This document shows positions 49,713 to 58,101 of a stretch of 64,000 nucleotides of DNA, piece after piece. The notes under the pieces are model-generated. The model worked only from the letters and a program-made list of their open reading frames with translations, did no database searches and was not told the DNA's origin. This DNA is from Fimbriimonas ginsengisoli Gsoil 348 (GTDB lineage: Bacteria > Armatimonadota > Fimbriimonadia > Fimbriimonadales > Fimbriimonadaceae). A program made the translations under genes and the position numbers. Positions within the stretch are counted from its first letter, which is position 1; each line of letters opens with the position of its first letter. The stretch is from the NCBI RefSeq assembly GCF_000724625.1, contig NZ_CP007139.1, forward strand, positions 4,526,001-4,590,000, in the 5' to 3' direction.

Positions 49713-50183
49713 TTACTCGGGCGCGTTCGCAACCCAGAGCGAGTCGTATTGTTCCGGATCTTCCGCTAGCTCGTTGGCCACGGGCGATTCGAAGATTCGC
49801 TCCCAGAACGCCTGGAACTCGTCGTCATCGCGAAGAATGCGGTCGTAGCTCTCGTTGTAAAAGGGTGGGAACCGTTCTTCGGTTCGCTTAATGATGTCGC
49901 GGCCAACCTTCGACTTCACCTTCTCCACAACGTCGCTCAGCTCGTAAGGCACCCCGGTCGGCGCCTCGCGCACCGTGAAGATCAGCTCCGTAACTTCCGG
50001 AAGGACGCACACGATCAGCAGATCCCACCGGCGTCCATCCGGCTTGATCAGGCCGCGCAACAGCATCCGCCGCTCAAACTCGTCGAGCGACCGCCGATGC
50101 TTGAACGTCACGTAGTAGTTGACGTCGTCCGCCCGCCAATGCGGCAGGCGCCCCCGCCAAATACTAAAATTCTGCCAGGCCAT
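49713..50183 (-). CDS. RAYT-like (REP-associated tyrosine transposase) protein with degenerate HUH motif
   Basis: 156 residues. The layout follows the Y1/RAYT family: RLPHWRADDVNYYVTFK at the start, a central strand, ELSDVVEKVKSKVGRDI, then ESYDRILRDDDEF (family YDRIIR, with the putative nucleophile Y113), and the NPVxAGL-like SPVANELAEDPEQYDSLWVA. The segment that should read MPNHVHLL is here VLPEVTELIF (residues 60-69), so both metal-binding histidines are lost. Known RAYTs mobilise REP palindromes; this one is probably inactive for cleavage or has been domesticated to bind palindromes. It sits directly against element copy 3. Confidence 0.75.
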   Translation of the reverse strand: MAWQNFSIWRGRLPHWRADDVNYYVTFKHRRSLDEFERRMLLRGLIKPDGRRWDLLIVCVLPEVTELIFTVREAPTGVPYELSDVVEKVKSKVGRDIIKRTEERFPPFYNESYDRILRDDDEFQAFWERIFESPVANELAEDPEQYDSLWVANAPE

Positions 50184-50259
50184 GGACCGAACCTCTTAGC
50201 GTCTTCGCGCCTTTGCGTGACACTCATCTCCCCTTCACTAGGAGCTAGTCAAATGTCTA

Positions 50260-50601
50260 CTACGACAGCGCCGACGCCCCGCGTTCGCCGGTACGTATGC
50301 GAATCGCGTCGATCACATCGCTGACGAAGATTTTGCCGTCGCCGATCTCGCCCGTCTGGCAGGCGCGGACAACCGCTTCCACCGCTTCCTCGGCCTGCTC
50401 GTCGGTGACGAACACTTCAAGGTGCAGTTTCGGCAGCAGATTCACCGCATAGGTGCTGCCCCGATACTTATCGGTCCGGCCAAGTTGACGGCCGTAGCCG
50501 CGGATCTGCCCGACACTGAGGCCAAAAACGCCGACATCCTCTAGAGACTGCTTTACGTCCTCGAGTTTGTTGACGCGAATATACGCTTCGATGCGCTTCA
50601 T
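50260..50601 (-). CDS. glnB: P-II nitrogen regulatory protein
   Basis: 113 residues from ATG 50601, preceded by GGAG 7 bases away; a GTG at 50613 would add four residues. The T-loop GYGRQLGRTDKYRGSTYAV keeps Y51, the uridylylation site of proteobacterial GlnB, and TGEIGDGKIFV (83-93) is the conserved ATP/2-oxoglutarate C-loop. It senses 2-oxoglutarate and ATP/ADP and controls nitrogen targets such as glutamine synthetase or ammonium channels. No amtB is adjacent. Confidence 0.94.
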   Translation of the reverse strand: MKRIEAYIRVNKLEDVKQSLEDVGVFGLSVGQIRGYGRQLGRTDKYRGSTYAVNLLPKLHLEVFVTDEQAEEAVEAVVRACQTGEIGDGKIFVSDVIDAIRIRTGERGASALS

Positions 50602-50703
50602 AGTTCGCTCCACGGACGGTACCCCGTTCCGCCTCGTTTAAGTTGGCGCTAGGTTAAGAAGACCCAACCTTCTCGCGCCGTTTTCCACCGTCTGCCCGTC
50701 CTG

Positions 50704-51957
50704 ATGAGTGTGAGCCGTCGGTTTGCAATCTGGACGGCCGTCGTGAGTTTCGGCGGCGCGGCGCTCCTCACGGTTTTCGCCGGGCTCGCCCTTCGACACG
50801 ATTCCGACTCCGCCGTCGGATGGGTCTATGCGTTAGCCGCCTCGCTGCTCGCCATCGCCGGAGTGCTGGAACAGACGATCCTCCGCCGGGCCCACGACGA
50901 GATCACGCACCGGCAAAGCCAGGCGGATGTCCTGCAGAGCCAGTTCCAGGAGCAGCGCCGAGCCGTCGACGAGCTTGCCGACGGCCTCGACGTCGCCGTA
51001 TTCATTTGCGACGGCCGCGGCTCCGTCTTATACGCCAATTTACGGGCTCGCCAGCTTTTCCAGTTCGAAGATCCGCTCGGGCGCAGCCTGCTGGCGGTCA
51101 CCCTCTCGTACGACCTCGAGCAGCTCGTCCTCCGGGCGGCAAAGTCGGGCGAAGCCGCTTATGCCGAGCTATCTTTTTCCTATCCCGGTCAGCGGATCGG
51201 CTTAGCCAAAGCATGGATTACCGGGCAGCCGCCCGGCCGGGTTTTTCTGTCGGTGTACGACGTAACCGATCTGCGGCGCTTGGAGACGATTCGAAAAGAC
51301 TTCGTCGCTAACGTCTCGCACGAGCTGCGAACGCCGATGACGATGATTCGCGCGATGGCCGAGACGCTTCAGGATGAAGCGAAGCCGGAGGACGAGTTGG
51401 CCAACCGTTACCTGCCCCGGATCATTGGCGAAATCGATCGGCTGTCGATGATCTCCCACGACCTTCTCCAGCTTTCGAAGGCCGAGTCGAATCCGGTCGA
51501 AAAGCAAACCTGCGACCTGGCCGCCGTCGTTCGCGAGGCAGTGGACCACCTTCATGAGCGTGCCGTCGAAAAGGGGCTCGCCCTCTCCTACGAAGGATTG
51601 CCGCTGCTGGTGGTCCAAGCCGATCCGACCCAGATGAGCCAGATCGCGATAAACCTCGTGGAGAACGCAATCAACTACACCACCGCCGGCTCGGTCGTAG
51701 CATCTGTGCGAGAAGAGCCGGAATTTGCCGTCTTCGAGGTAAAGGACACCGGCCTAGGCATCGCCATCGAACACCACCGCCGCGTTTTCGAGCGCTTCTA
51801 CCGGATCGACAAAGGGCGCAGCCGCACCACCGGCGGCACCGGCCTAGGCCTCAGCATCGTGAAACACATCGCCGAAGCCCACGGCGGCAGCGTCTCCCTA
51901 GACAGCACCCTAAACGAGGGTTCGACGTTTGCGGTGCGGATACCAATCGGGGAATAG
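50704..51957 (+). CDS. Orphan PhoR/WalK-like sensor histidine kinase
   Basis: 417 residues. Two N-terminal membrane helices (9-29 and 38-58), a coiled segment, a PAS-like domain (about 80-190), then the HisKA dimerisation domain with H206 in NVSHELRTPMTM, and a HATPase_c domain with the N box NLVENAINYT, G1 DTGLGI, the F box FERFYRID and G2 GGTGLGLSIV. No response regulator adjoins it; the nearest single-domain regulator is at 17601. It is divergent from the P-II gene across a 102-base gap. Confidence 0.93.
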   Translation: MSVSRRFAIWTAVVSFGGAALLTVFAGLALRHDSDSAVGWVYALAASLLAIAGVLEQTILRRAHDEITHRQSQADVLQSQFQEQRRAVDELADGLDVAVFICDGRGSVLYANLRARQLFQFEDPLGRSLLAVTLSYDLEQLVLRAAKSGEAAYAELSFSYPGQRIGLAKAWITGQPPGRVFLSVYDVTDLRRLETIRKDFVANVSHELRTPMTMIRAMAETLQDEAKPEDELANRYLPRIIGEIDRLSMISHDLLQLSKAESNPVEKQTCDLAAVVREAVDHLHERAVEKGLALSYEGLPLLVVQADPTQMSQIAINLVENAINYTTAGSVVASVREEPEFAVFEVKDTGLGIAIEHHRRVFERFYRIDKGRSRTTGGTGLGLSIVKHIAEAHGGSVSLDSTLNEGSTFAVRIPIGE

Positions 51958-51994
51958 GCGCTCGATATCTGCGAAGGTTCCTGTGGAATGTGGC

Positions 51995-52091
51995 GAGGGC
52001 GTTAAGGCGTTGGGCGTTGGGCGTTGGGCGTTGGGCGTTGGAAAGGAGTCTCGTTGGCAGGACAAAGTTACATTAAGGTTAACGCCCAACA
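51995..52091. repeat. Tandem GGCGTTG heptamers after the histidine kinase
   Basis: Six successive GGCGTT units (with A, AA or G spacers) from about 51999 to 52039 and a short complementary arm TTAACGCCCAAC at 52078-52089, which immediately precedes the complement of the GHL10 stop codon. Confidence 0.75.
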
Positions 52092-53564
52092 TCACCTCAG
52101 CCTCACCACCGTCTGCCCACTCTCGTTGCCGGTTCGGTCGATGGCGGCGATGGCGACGCGGGTTACCGCGCCGGATGGCTGCTTAATCTTGAGGTTGTCG
52201 GCCGATGTAACGCTTGGAGTGCCCCACTTTTCGCCGACCTGAACCGTGATTTGGTAGAAGCGGACGTCGTTATCCCCATCCGGGCGCCACTTCAACGACC
52301 ACTGGTTGTCGCCCATCGACTCGACATCCACCTTCGGGGCGTTAGGCGCCCGGTCGTCGAGCCAAGGCGAGGCCGGTACCAGGGCCGGTTTGGCGTACAG
52401 CCCGTTCATAAGGTGGCTGGTAATGCCGTTGTAGTTCTGCAGGAACGCCTTCATGCTGAAGTGGACGTTGCCGTTGGCGCCTCGCTGGCGGGTTATCGAG
52501 ATCTGGTCGGCGACCTCCTGTGCGGGCCAATTCTTCTCCGACGGACTGGTAAGGCTCGTGTAGTTACCCGGCCAAAGATGCCGACCTTTTTGGTTCTGGG
52601 CAAGCCACCAGTCGAGCAACGCCGGATACGCTTGGGCGGTCTGATGGATCGGCCAGTACAGTTGCGGCGTGAAATAGTCGCACCAACCTTCGGCAAACCA
52701 TCGCCGCGCGTCGGCATAAAGGTCGGCGTACTGATCGACCCCCGCTTTGATCCCCGCGGGGTAGCCGGGGCGATAAATGCCGAACGGGGAAATTCCGAAC
52801 TTCACCCACCGCTTCTCCTGCTTGATGCCCGAGTAAAGGTCCCGAATGAAGTCGTCGACATTCTTCCTTCGCCAATCGTCCCGCGCCAAATGGCCCCCAC
52901 CGGACCGATACCGCCGAAAACTGCGATCGTCCGGAAAATCCATGAGCTTTCCGTCCGGCCCTTTCTCCTTGTAAGGATAGAAGTAGTCGTCGATATGAAC
53001 GCCGTCTACGTCGTACCGCTTCACCACGTCGAGCACGACCTGCAGCGACCGCCTCTGCACCTCCGGCTCCCCCGGGTCCATCCATAGGTAGCTGCCGTAG
53101 CGGCGGACGATCTCCGGGTTCGTCTTGGAGATATGGCTCGCGACGACCGGTCCCTTCTGTGCCGGGTGGAGCGCCCGGTACGGGTTGAACCAGCAATGTA
53201 GCTCCAATCCACGCTTATGCGCCTCCGAGACGGCGAACTCCAGCGGGTCGTAATAGGGGGACGGCGCTTTTCCCTGCTGCCCGGTCAGATACTCGGACCA
53301 CGGCTCGAGTTTCGATTGGTAGAGCGCGTCGGCGGACGGCCGGACTTGAAGGACGATCGCGTTTAAGTTCATCCCCTTCGCGATATCGAGGATCCGAATC
53401 ATCTCGGCCTTCTGCTGCGAAACCGATAGCGTCCGCTTCGAGGGCCAGTCGATGTTATCGACGGTCGCCACCCATGCCGCGCGAAACTCGCGGGGCATCG
53501 GGGGAGGCGTGAGGATTTGGCTGCCCGGACCCGCGAGCATAAGGAGAGGGTAAAGCATGGTCAT
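52092..53564 (-). CDS. GHL10-type secreted glycoside hydrolase (family 10-like, DUF187)
   Basis: 490 residues from ATG 53564 (MTMLYPLLMLAG, signal-like). The GHL10 TIM barrel is at about 25-385: REFRAAWVATVDNIDWPS, NAIVLQVRPSADALY, LHCWFNPYRA, VDGVHIDDYFYPY and GISPFGIYRPGYP are all hallmark blocks. The C-terminal 110 residues form a fibronectin-like or Ig-like domain (KVDVESMGDNQWSLKW, IAAIDRTGNESG). It probably hydrolyses an extracellular polysaccharide such as peptidoglycan or exopolymer; the substrate is not established. Confidence 0.9.
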   Translation of the reverse strand: MTMLYPLLMLAGPGSQILTPPPMPREFRAAWVATVDNIDWPSKRTLSVSQQKAEMIRILDIAKGMNLNAIVLQVRPSADALYQSKLEPWSEYLTGQQGKAPSPYYDPLEFAVSEAHKRGLELHCWFNPYRALHPAQKGPVVASHISKTNPEIVRRYGSYLWMDPGEPEVQRRSLQVVLDVVKRYDVDGVHIDDYFYPYKEKGPDGKLMDFPDDRSFRRYRSGGGHLARDDWRRKNVDDFIRDLYSGIKQEKRWVKFGISPFGIYRPGYPAGIKAGVDQYADLYADARRWFAEGWCDYFTPQLYWPIHQTAQAYPALLDWWLAQNQKGRHLWPGNYTSLTSPSEKNWPAQEVADQISITRQRGANGNVHFSMKAFLQNYNGITSHLMNGLYAKPALVPASPWLDDRAPNAPKVDVESMGDNQWSLKWRPDGDNDVRFYQITVQVGEKWGTPSVTSADNLKIKQPSGAVTRVAIAAIDRTGNESGQTVVRLR

Positions 53565-53648
53565 TGGTGAGGCTCGAACCATTGTATACGTCTAGGTGGA
53601 AGTAAGTGGCACGGCCCTCCGGCGAATACCCTGGAGGTACCATGGGGC

Positions 53649-54179
53649 GTGCCCCACGAGGAAAAAGTCGACGTCGGCGAGTTCACTGTGCACCTTCGGG
53701 ACGTTCTCTTACCCATGGGTTTGAGAGTCGACGACGTAAGGTTCGGCGGAAAAGGACTTCATATCGAACGTTCGCCGCTCGTAATCTCCGCTCCTGAACC
53801 GGGACAGCTCGAAGCGTTCGTGGGCGAAGCTTCCTTGGCGGAATTCTTGAACGCCAAGGCCCCGGCCGGCCTCCGGAAGTTTCAGGTCCGCGCGAAAGAC
53901 GGCAAGCTCTTCGTGGATGCGGTCAAGACCGTACTCGTCGATCTAAAGGCCAGCGCGGTCTGCACGCTCCGGATCGAGGACGGCCGCAAGCTGATGGTCG
54001 ATATCGAATCGGTCGACGTGGCCGGCGCGGGAATCAAAACCCTTCTCCAAAACCAGCTCGACAAGGTCAATCCGATCTTCGATATCGCCGAATTCCCCGT
54101 CGACGCGAGCCTCGATTCCGTAAGAGTGGAAGATGGCGGCGTCCTCCTCTTTGGCCACGTCCGCCCGCCCGCTTCTTAG
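53649..54179 (+). CDS. LmeA-like / DUF2993 phospholipid-binding protein
   Basis: 176 residues from GTG 53649, with GGAGG at 53633-53637. The pattern SLAEFLNAKAPAGLRKFQVRAKDGKLFV and the late SVRVEDGGVLLFGH is typical of DUF2993 proteins, which fold like lipid-transfer beta barrels. There is no signal peptide, so it may be cytoplasmic or the start may be misplaced. It is divergent from GHL10 across 84 bases. Confidence 0.75.
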   Translation: MPHEEKVDVGEFTVHLRDVLLPMGLRVDDVRFGGKGLHIERSPLVISAPEPGQLEAFVGEASLAEFLNAKAPAGLRKFQVRAKDGKLFVDAVKTVLVDLKASAVCTLRIEDGRKLMVDIESVDVAGAGIKTLLQNQLDKVNPIFDIAEFPVDASLDSVRVEDGGVLLFGHVRPPAS

Positions 54180-54360
54180 CATCCGGAGCGAACGCAGGGG
54201 CTCTGGCGAAGTGATCCGCCGATCCACCTTCACGCGTTCCCAGGCGGGCTGCCAGCCGCGAACCGCGGGGCAACGCGACCTAACTACCGCCCAAGGTGAA
54301 TCAAATTAATTCATTGGCCATACTGCGGGATTTCCCAGATCGGGGCAACTTTTGAACCCG

Positions 54361-54389
54361 CTGACAAGTTAGCATCGGTAGACTAGATT
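54361..54389 (+). promoter_or_regulatory. Promoter of the halogenase pair, near-leaderless
   Basis: CTGACA at 54361-54366, a 17-base spacer, TAGATT at 54384-54389. The -10 ends 8 bases before the ATG at 54398, so the transcript would begin at or next to the start codon. Confidence 0.5.
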
Positions 54390-54397
54390 CGCTAGTC

Positions 54398-56113
54398 ATG
54401 GTCGAAGAGGTCCAGAACGAATACGATGTCGCTATTATCGGTGGGGGTCCGGCCGGTGCCACGGCGGGCACGCTTCTAAAGCGATACAACCCCGGCCTTC
54501 GCGTCGCCATCTTCGAGCGCGAGGTCTTCCCTCGCGATCACATCGGCGAGAGTCTGCTTCCACCGATCTCGGCGATCCTCGACGAGATGGGGTGCTGGGA
54601 TAAGGTCGAGTCGGCCAACTTCCCAATCAAGCTCGGCGCCACTTATCGATGGGGGCGTAATCCCGAGCTCTGGGATTTCGACTTCGTACCGGTCGAGCAG
54701 TTTCGGGAGGAGCCCAGGCCGGCCAAGTTTGCCGGACAACGCACCGCGACCTCGTTTCAGGTGGATCGATCCGTGTACGACAAGATCCTGCTGGATCACG
54801 CGGCGGAAATGGGATGCGACGTTCATCAAGCGGCCAAAGTGGCTAAGGTCCACCGCGAAGGGGACCGGGTCACCGCCCTGGAGCTGGAAGGCGGACAATC
54901 CGTAACGGCTCGATACTATATCGACGCCTCCGGAAACAGCGGCATCCTGCGCCGCGCCATGGGCATCGAATGCGCCTATCACCCGGCGTTGCAGAACATC
55001 GCGATCTGGGATTACTGGCAAAACGCCGAGTGGGCGGTCAAGATCGGCGTGGGCGGTACGCGCATCCAAGTGCGCAGCCTGCCCTACGGCTGGATCTGGT
55101 TCATCCCGCTCGGTCCCACCCGCACCAGCATCGGGCTTGTCGTGCCGGTCTCCTACAGTAAGCAATCCGGAAAGAAGCCCGCCGAGCTCTATGCCCAGGC
55201 ACTCCAAGACGAACCCGCCCTCGCCAAGCTTCTCGCCAACGCGAAGTCCGAGGATCTGCTGAAAAGCACTCGCGATTGGTCGTTCTTGGCGGAAAGGAGC
55301 GTCGGGGAGAACTGGTTTCTCATCGGTGAAAGCGCAGGCTTCGCCGATCCGATCCTATCCGCCGGCGTCACCATGGCGCACATCGCCGGCCAGCAAGTCG
55401 CCTATACCGTCAACGAGATCGAGCACCGGGGAGACGCCTCTTGGCTGAAAGAGCAGTTCAGCCTCCGCCAACGCCACCGGATCAATACGCATATCCGCTT
55501 TGGCGACTACTGGTACACCGCTAACTCGCAATTGAAAGAGCTTAAGGAATTCACTACCCAGTTGGCCGAGGCGAGCGGGCTCGAGCTTACGGCCGAGAAA
55601 GCCTGGGATTGGATCGCGCGGGGCGGATTCATCGATGAGGACTTGGCCGTCGGGATCGGCGGATTCGGCCTCGCCTCTCTAAAGGAGTCCCGGCACTATT
55701 TGGCCGACCTCCAGTTCGACTCTCCCCTTGAAAAGAACAACGTCTTTCAGCTCGACCTGGAGGGCGCCGGAACGAAGGACCGGGCCAGCTACCTGGAAGG
55801 CCGCGTCGGCAAGACCAAGTGCTACGTCCGCGGCAATCGCGTCCTTCCCATCCGGGGAGCGTTCGAGCTGCTCGTACAGGTTCTTCAGCATGAGACTCGG
55901 CTCCAGAACATTCTCCAGGCCATCATGGCCGTCGCGCAGCAACGCTCCTCCGACCGTGCGTTCATCCAAAATGTATTGCCTCAGGTGGCCCCTGCTCTAG
56001 AAGGGATGGTTAACGACGGCTGGGTGCGCGCGTCGTACGATCCACGCGAGCCGCTGGCGCAGCTCAATTCAGGCTTTCCCGGCTTTCATCGCCACCAGGA
56101 GAGCGCCAGTTGA
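54398..56113 (+). CDS. Flavin-dependent halogenase-like protein 1
   Basis: 571 residues. FAD-binding GGGPAG at 15-20, FPRDHIGESLLPP at 44-56, and DASGNSGILRR. Two halogenase-defining motifs are present: WxWxIP (232-237, GWIWFIP) and FxxPxxSxG (F315, P318, S321, G323). K78 in FPIKLGA fits the catalytic lysine that carries the haloamine in tryptophan halogenases. The C-terminal 200 residues are unlike single-domain tryptophan halogenases and resemble the longer carrier-protein-type (CmlS/PltA) group. No NRPS, PKS or flavin reductase is in the window. A paralogue follows 22 bases later. Confidence 0.88.
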   Translation: MVEEVQNEYDVAIIGGGPAGATAGTLLKRYNPGLRVAIFEREVFPRDHIGESLLPPISAILDEMGCWDKVESANFPIKLGATYRWGRNPELWDFDFVPVEQFREEPRPAKFAGQRTATSFQVDRSVYDKILLDHAAEMGCDVHQAAKVAKVHREGDRVTALELEGGQSVTARYYIDASGNSGILRRAMGIECAYHPALQNIAIWDYWQNAEWAVKIGVGGTRIQVRSLPYGWIWFIPLGPTRTSIGLVVPVSYSKQSGKKPAELYAQALQDEPALAKLLANAKSEDLLKSTRDWSFLAERSVGENWFLIGESAGFADPILSAGVTMAHIAGQQVAYTVNEIEHRGDASWLKEQFSLRQRHRINTHIRFGDYWYTANSQLKELKEFTTQLAEASGLELTAEKAWDWIARGGFIDEDLAVGIGGFGLASLKESRHYLADLQFDSPLEKNNVFQLDLEGAGTKDRASYLEGRVGKTKCYVRGNRVLPIRGAFELLVQVLQHETRLQNILQAIMAVAQQRSSDRAFIQNVLPQVAPALEGMVNDGWVRASYDPREPLAQLNSGFPGFHRHQESAS

Positions 56114-56135
56114 TCCGAAAGATGGAAATCCGCCA

Positions 56136-57827
56136 ATGAACTACGATGTCGCCATCATTGGAGGCGGTCCCGCCGGGAGCACCGTCGGCTGCCTGCTCAA
56201 GAAGTACAATCCGGCGCTGAAGGTCGCGATCTTGGAGCGGGAAACCTTCCCCCGAGACCACATCGGCGAGAGCCTCCTCCCGCCGATCTCGCCGATCTTG
56301 ATCGAGATGGGGTGCTGGGACAAGGTGGAAGCCGCGAATTTTCCGATCAAGATCGGCGCGACCCTGCGATGGGGCAAAACCCCGGAACTCTGGAATTTCG
56401 AGTTCTTCCCTGCCGACGAGTTCAAGGACGAGCCGCGACCCGCCAAGTTCGAGGGTCAGCGCCGCCTCACCGCATTCCAAGTCGACCGCGCTATCTACGA
56501 CGAGATCCTGCTAAACCACTGCGCCGAACTCGGCTGCGATGTCCGGCAAGGAACGAAGGTCGCCAAAGTGAACCGGGAGGGTGACCGGGTGACCGGGCTG
56601 GAATTGGAGGACGGCGAAGTCGTTACCGCGCGTCATTACGTGGATGCCTCCGGCAATAGCGGCATTCTTCGCCGAGCCATGAACGTCGCTTGCGACTATC
56701 CCTCCACGCTCCGGAACATCGCGATCTGGGACTACTGGCAGAACGCCGACTGGGCGGTCCGCATCGGCGTAGGGGCGACCCGCATTCAGGTTCGCAGCCT
56801 CGGTTACGGGTGGCTGTGGTTCATTCCCCTTGGCCCTACCCGCACCAGTATCGGGCTGGTCATTCCGGCCGAGTACTTCAAATCCTTGGGCAAGAAACCG
56901 CAGGAGGTCTATCGCCAGGCCCTCCAGGAAGAAGAGGCGCTTTCCGCTCTCCTCGCGAATGCCACCAGCGAAGATCGGCTGGAGACGACCCGCGACTGGT
57001 CGTTCCTGGCCGAGCGTCAATCTGGCGAAAACTGGTTCTTGGTGGGCGAGAGCGGTGGCTTTGCCGATCCGATCCTCTCGGCAGGCGTCACGATGGCGCA
57101 GATTGGCGCCCAGCAGTGCGCCTATACCATCTTGGAAATCGACCGGGGCGAGCTAAAGCGAGAGTGGCTGTGTGAGCAATTCGACCGCCGGCAGATCCGC
57201 CGCATCAAAACGCACATTCGCTTCGGCGACTATTGGTATACGGCCAACTCGCAATTCTCCGACCTCAAGGATTTCACCGCGGAGCTGGCGCGCGCGAACG
57301 GCCTCGAACTCTCGCCGGATAAGGCCTGGCAATGGCTGGCGCAAGGGGGCTTCATCGATGAGGACCTCACGGTCGGCGCCGGCGGATTCAACCTTCTCAG
57401 CATTCGGTCCTCCACCGAATTTCTAACCGAGCTCGATGCCGGTTCGCCGCTGGAAGAAAACAACATTCTAAGGCTCGACTTGCAAGGGGCGACCTGGCAG
57501 GATGGCGCGGTTTACCACGAAGGCCGGGTGATAAAGGCCGGCAGCTACACCCGCGATGGCAAGGTGCTGCCGCTCTGGGGCCACTTCGACGTGCTCGTCA
57601 AGCTCCTGCAGCGAGAATCCCGATTGCCGAGCATCGTGCAAATGATGCAACTGATGGCGCAGCAGCGCGCGCACGATCCGGTCGCGATGACGTTCCTCGG
57701 CATGTTGCCCGAGGCGATGGAGGGGATGGTGCGGGACGGATGGATCCGTGCGTCTTACGACCCCAAACTCCCGCGCGCAACGCTAGTCCAACATGGAACC
57801 GGATTTCACCGGAATCGCGACACGTAG
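56136..57827 (+). CDS. Flavin-dependent halogenase-like protein 2
   Basis: 563 residues. The tandem paralogue of the preceding gene, alike along its whole length (DHIGESLLPP, IWDYWQNA, RIQVRSL, SPLEENN are shared). It keeps GGGPAG (9-14), K72, WxWxIP (226-231) and FxxPxxSxG (F309 to G317). The 22-base gap and shared orientation imply one operon. Divergence in the C-terminal domains suggests distinct substrates or a heterodimer; whether both are active cannot be told. Confidence 0.88.
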   Translation: MNYDVAIIGGGPAGSTVGCLLKKYNPALKVAILERETFPRDHIGESLLPPISPILIEMGCWDKVEAANFPIKIGATLRWGKTPELWNFEFFPADEFKDEPRPAKFEGQRRLTAFQVDRAIYDEILLNHCAELGCDVRQGTKVAKVNREGDRVTGLELEDGEVVTARHYVDASGNSGILRRAMNVACDYPSTLRNIAIWDYWQNADWAVRIGVGATRIQVRSLGYGWLWFIPLGPTRTSIGLVIPAEYFKSLGKKPQEVYRQALQEEEALSALLANATSEDRLETTRDWSFLAERQSGENWFLVGESGGFADPILSAGVTMAQIGAQQCAYTILEIDRGELKREWLCEQFDRRQIRRIKTHIRFGDYWYTANSQFSDLKDFTAELARANGLELSPDKAWQWLAQGGFIDEDLTVGAGGFNLLSIRSSTEFLTELDAGSPLEENNILRLDLQGATWQDGAVYHEGRVIKAGSYTRDGKVLPLWGHFDVLVKLLQRESRLPSIVQMMQLMAQQRAHDPVAMTFLGMLPEAMEGMVRDGWIRASYDPKLPRATLVQHGTGFHRNRDT

Positions 57828-57858
57828 GTCGGGCGGAGGCTGATACCCCGCCCCCCTT

Positions 57859-58101
57859 CTACTTGGGCGTGTTGAACTCGATCTTATCGTTCTTGTGCTT
57901 GTTCTGATAGTCCTCGATGGACTTGACCATCGCGGCCCTGTCCGCTTCGGTAGGCCCTTTGTAGGTTGGATCCGCCACTGGATGGCGAGCCGCTTCCTCC
58001 TGAGCCTTTGTCATGGTGCCGGCTTCCGACTTGCTACATCCCGGAGTGGTCAAGGTTCCAACCAACAGCAAGGCGATTAGCAAACTTCTTTCGTTTTTCA
58101 T
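57859..58101 (-). CDS. Small putative lipoprotein
   Basis: 80 residues from ATG 58101 (MKNERSLLIALLLVGTLTTPGC). A hydrophobic stretch precedes a cysteine at 22 in TTPGCSKSE, an imperfect lipobox. The remainder is a short polar region with ADRAAMVKSIEDYQNKHKNDK. No family is known. It overlaps the uncorrected prepilin gene by 4 bases, or lies about 74 bases beyond the corrected prepilin stop. Confidence 0.65.
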   Translation of the reverse strand: MKNERSLLIALLLVGTLTTPGCSKSEAGTMTKAQEEAARHPVADPTYKGPTEADRAAMVKSIEDYQNKHKNDKIEFNTPK

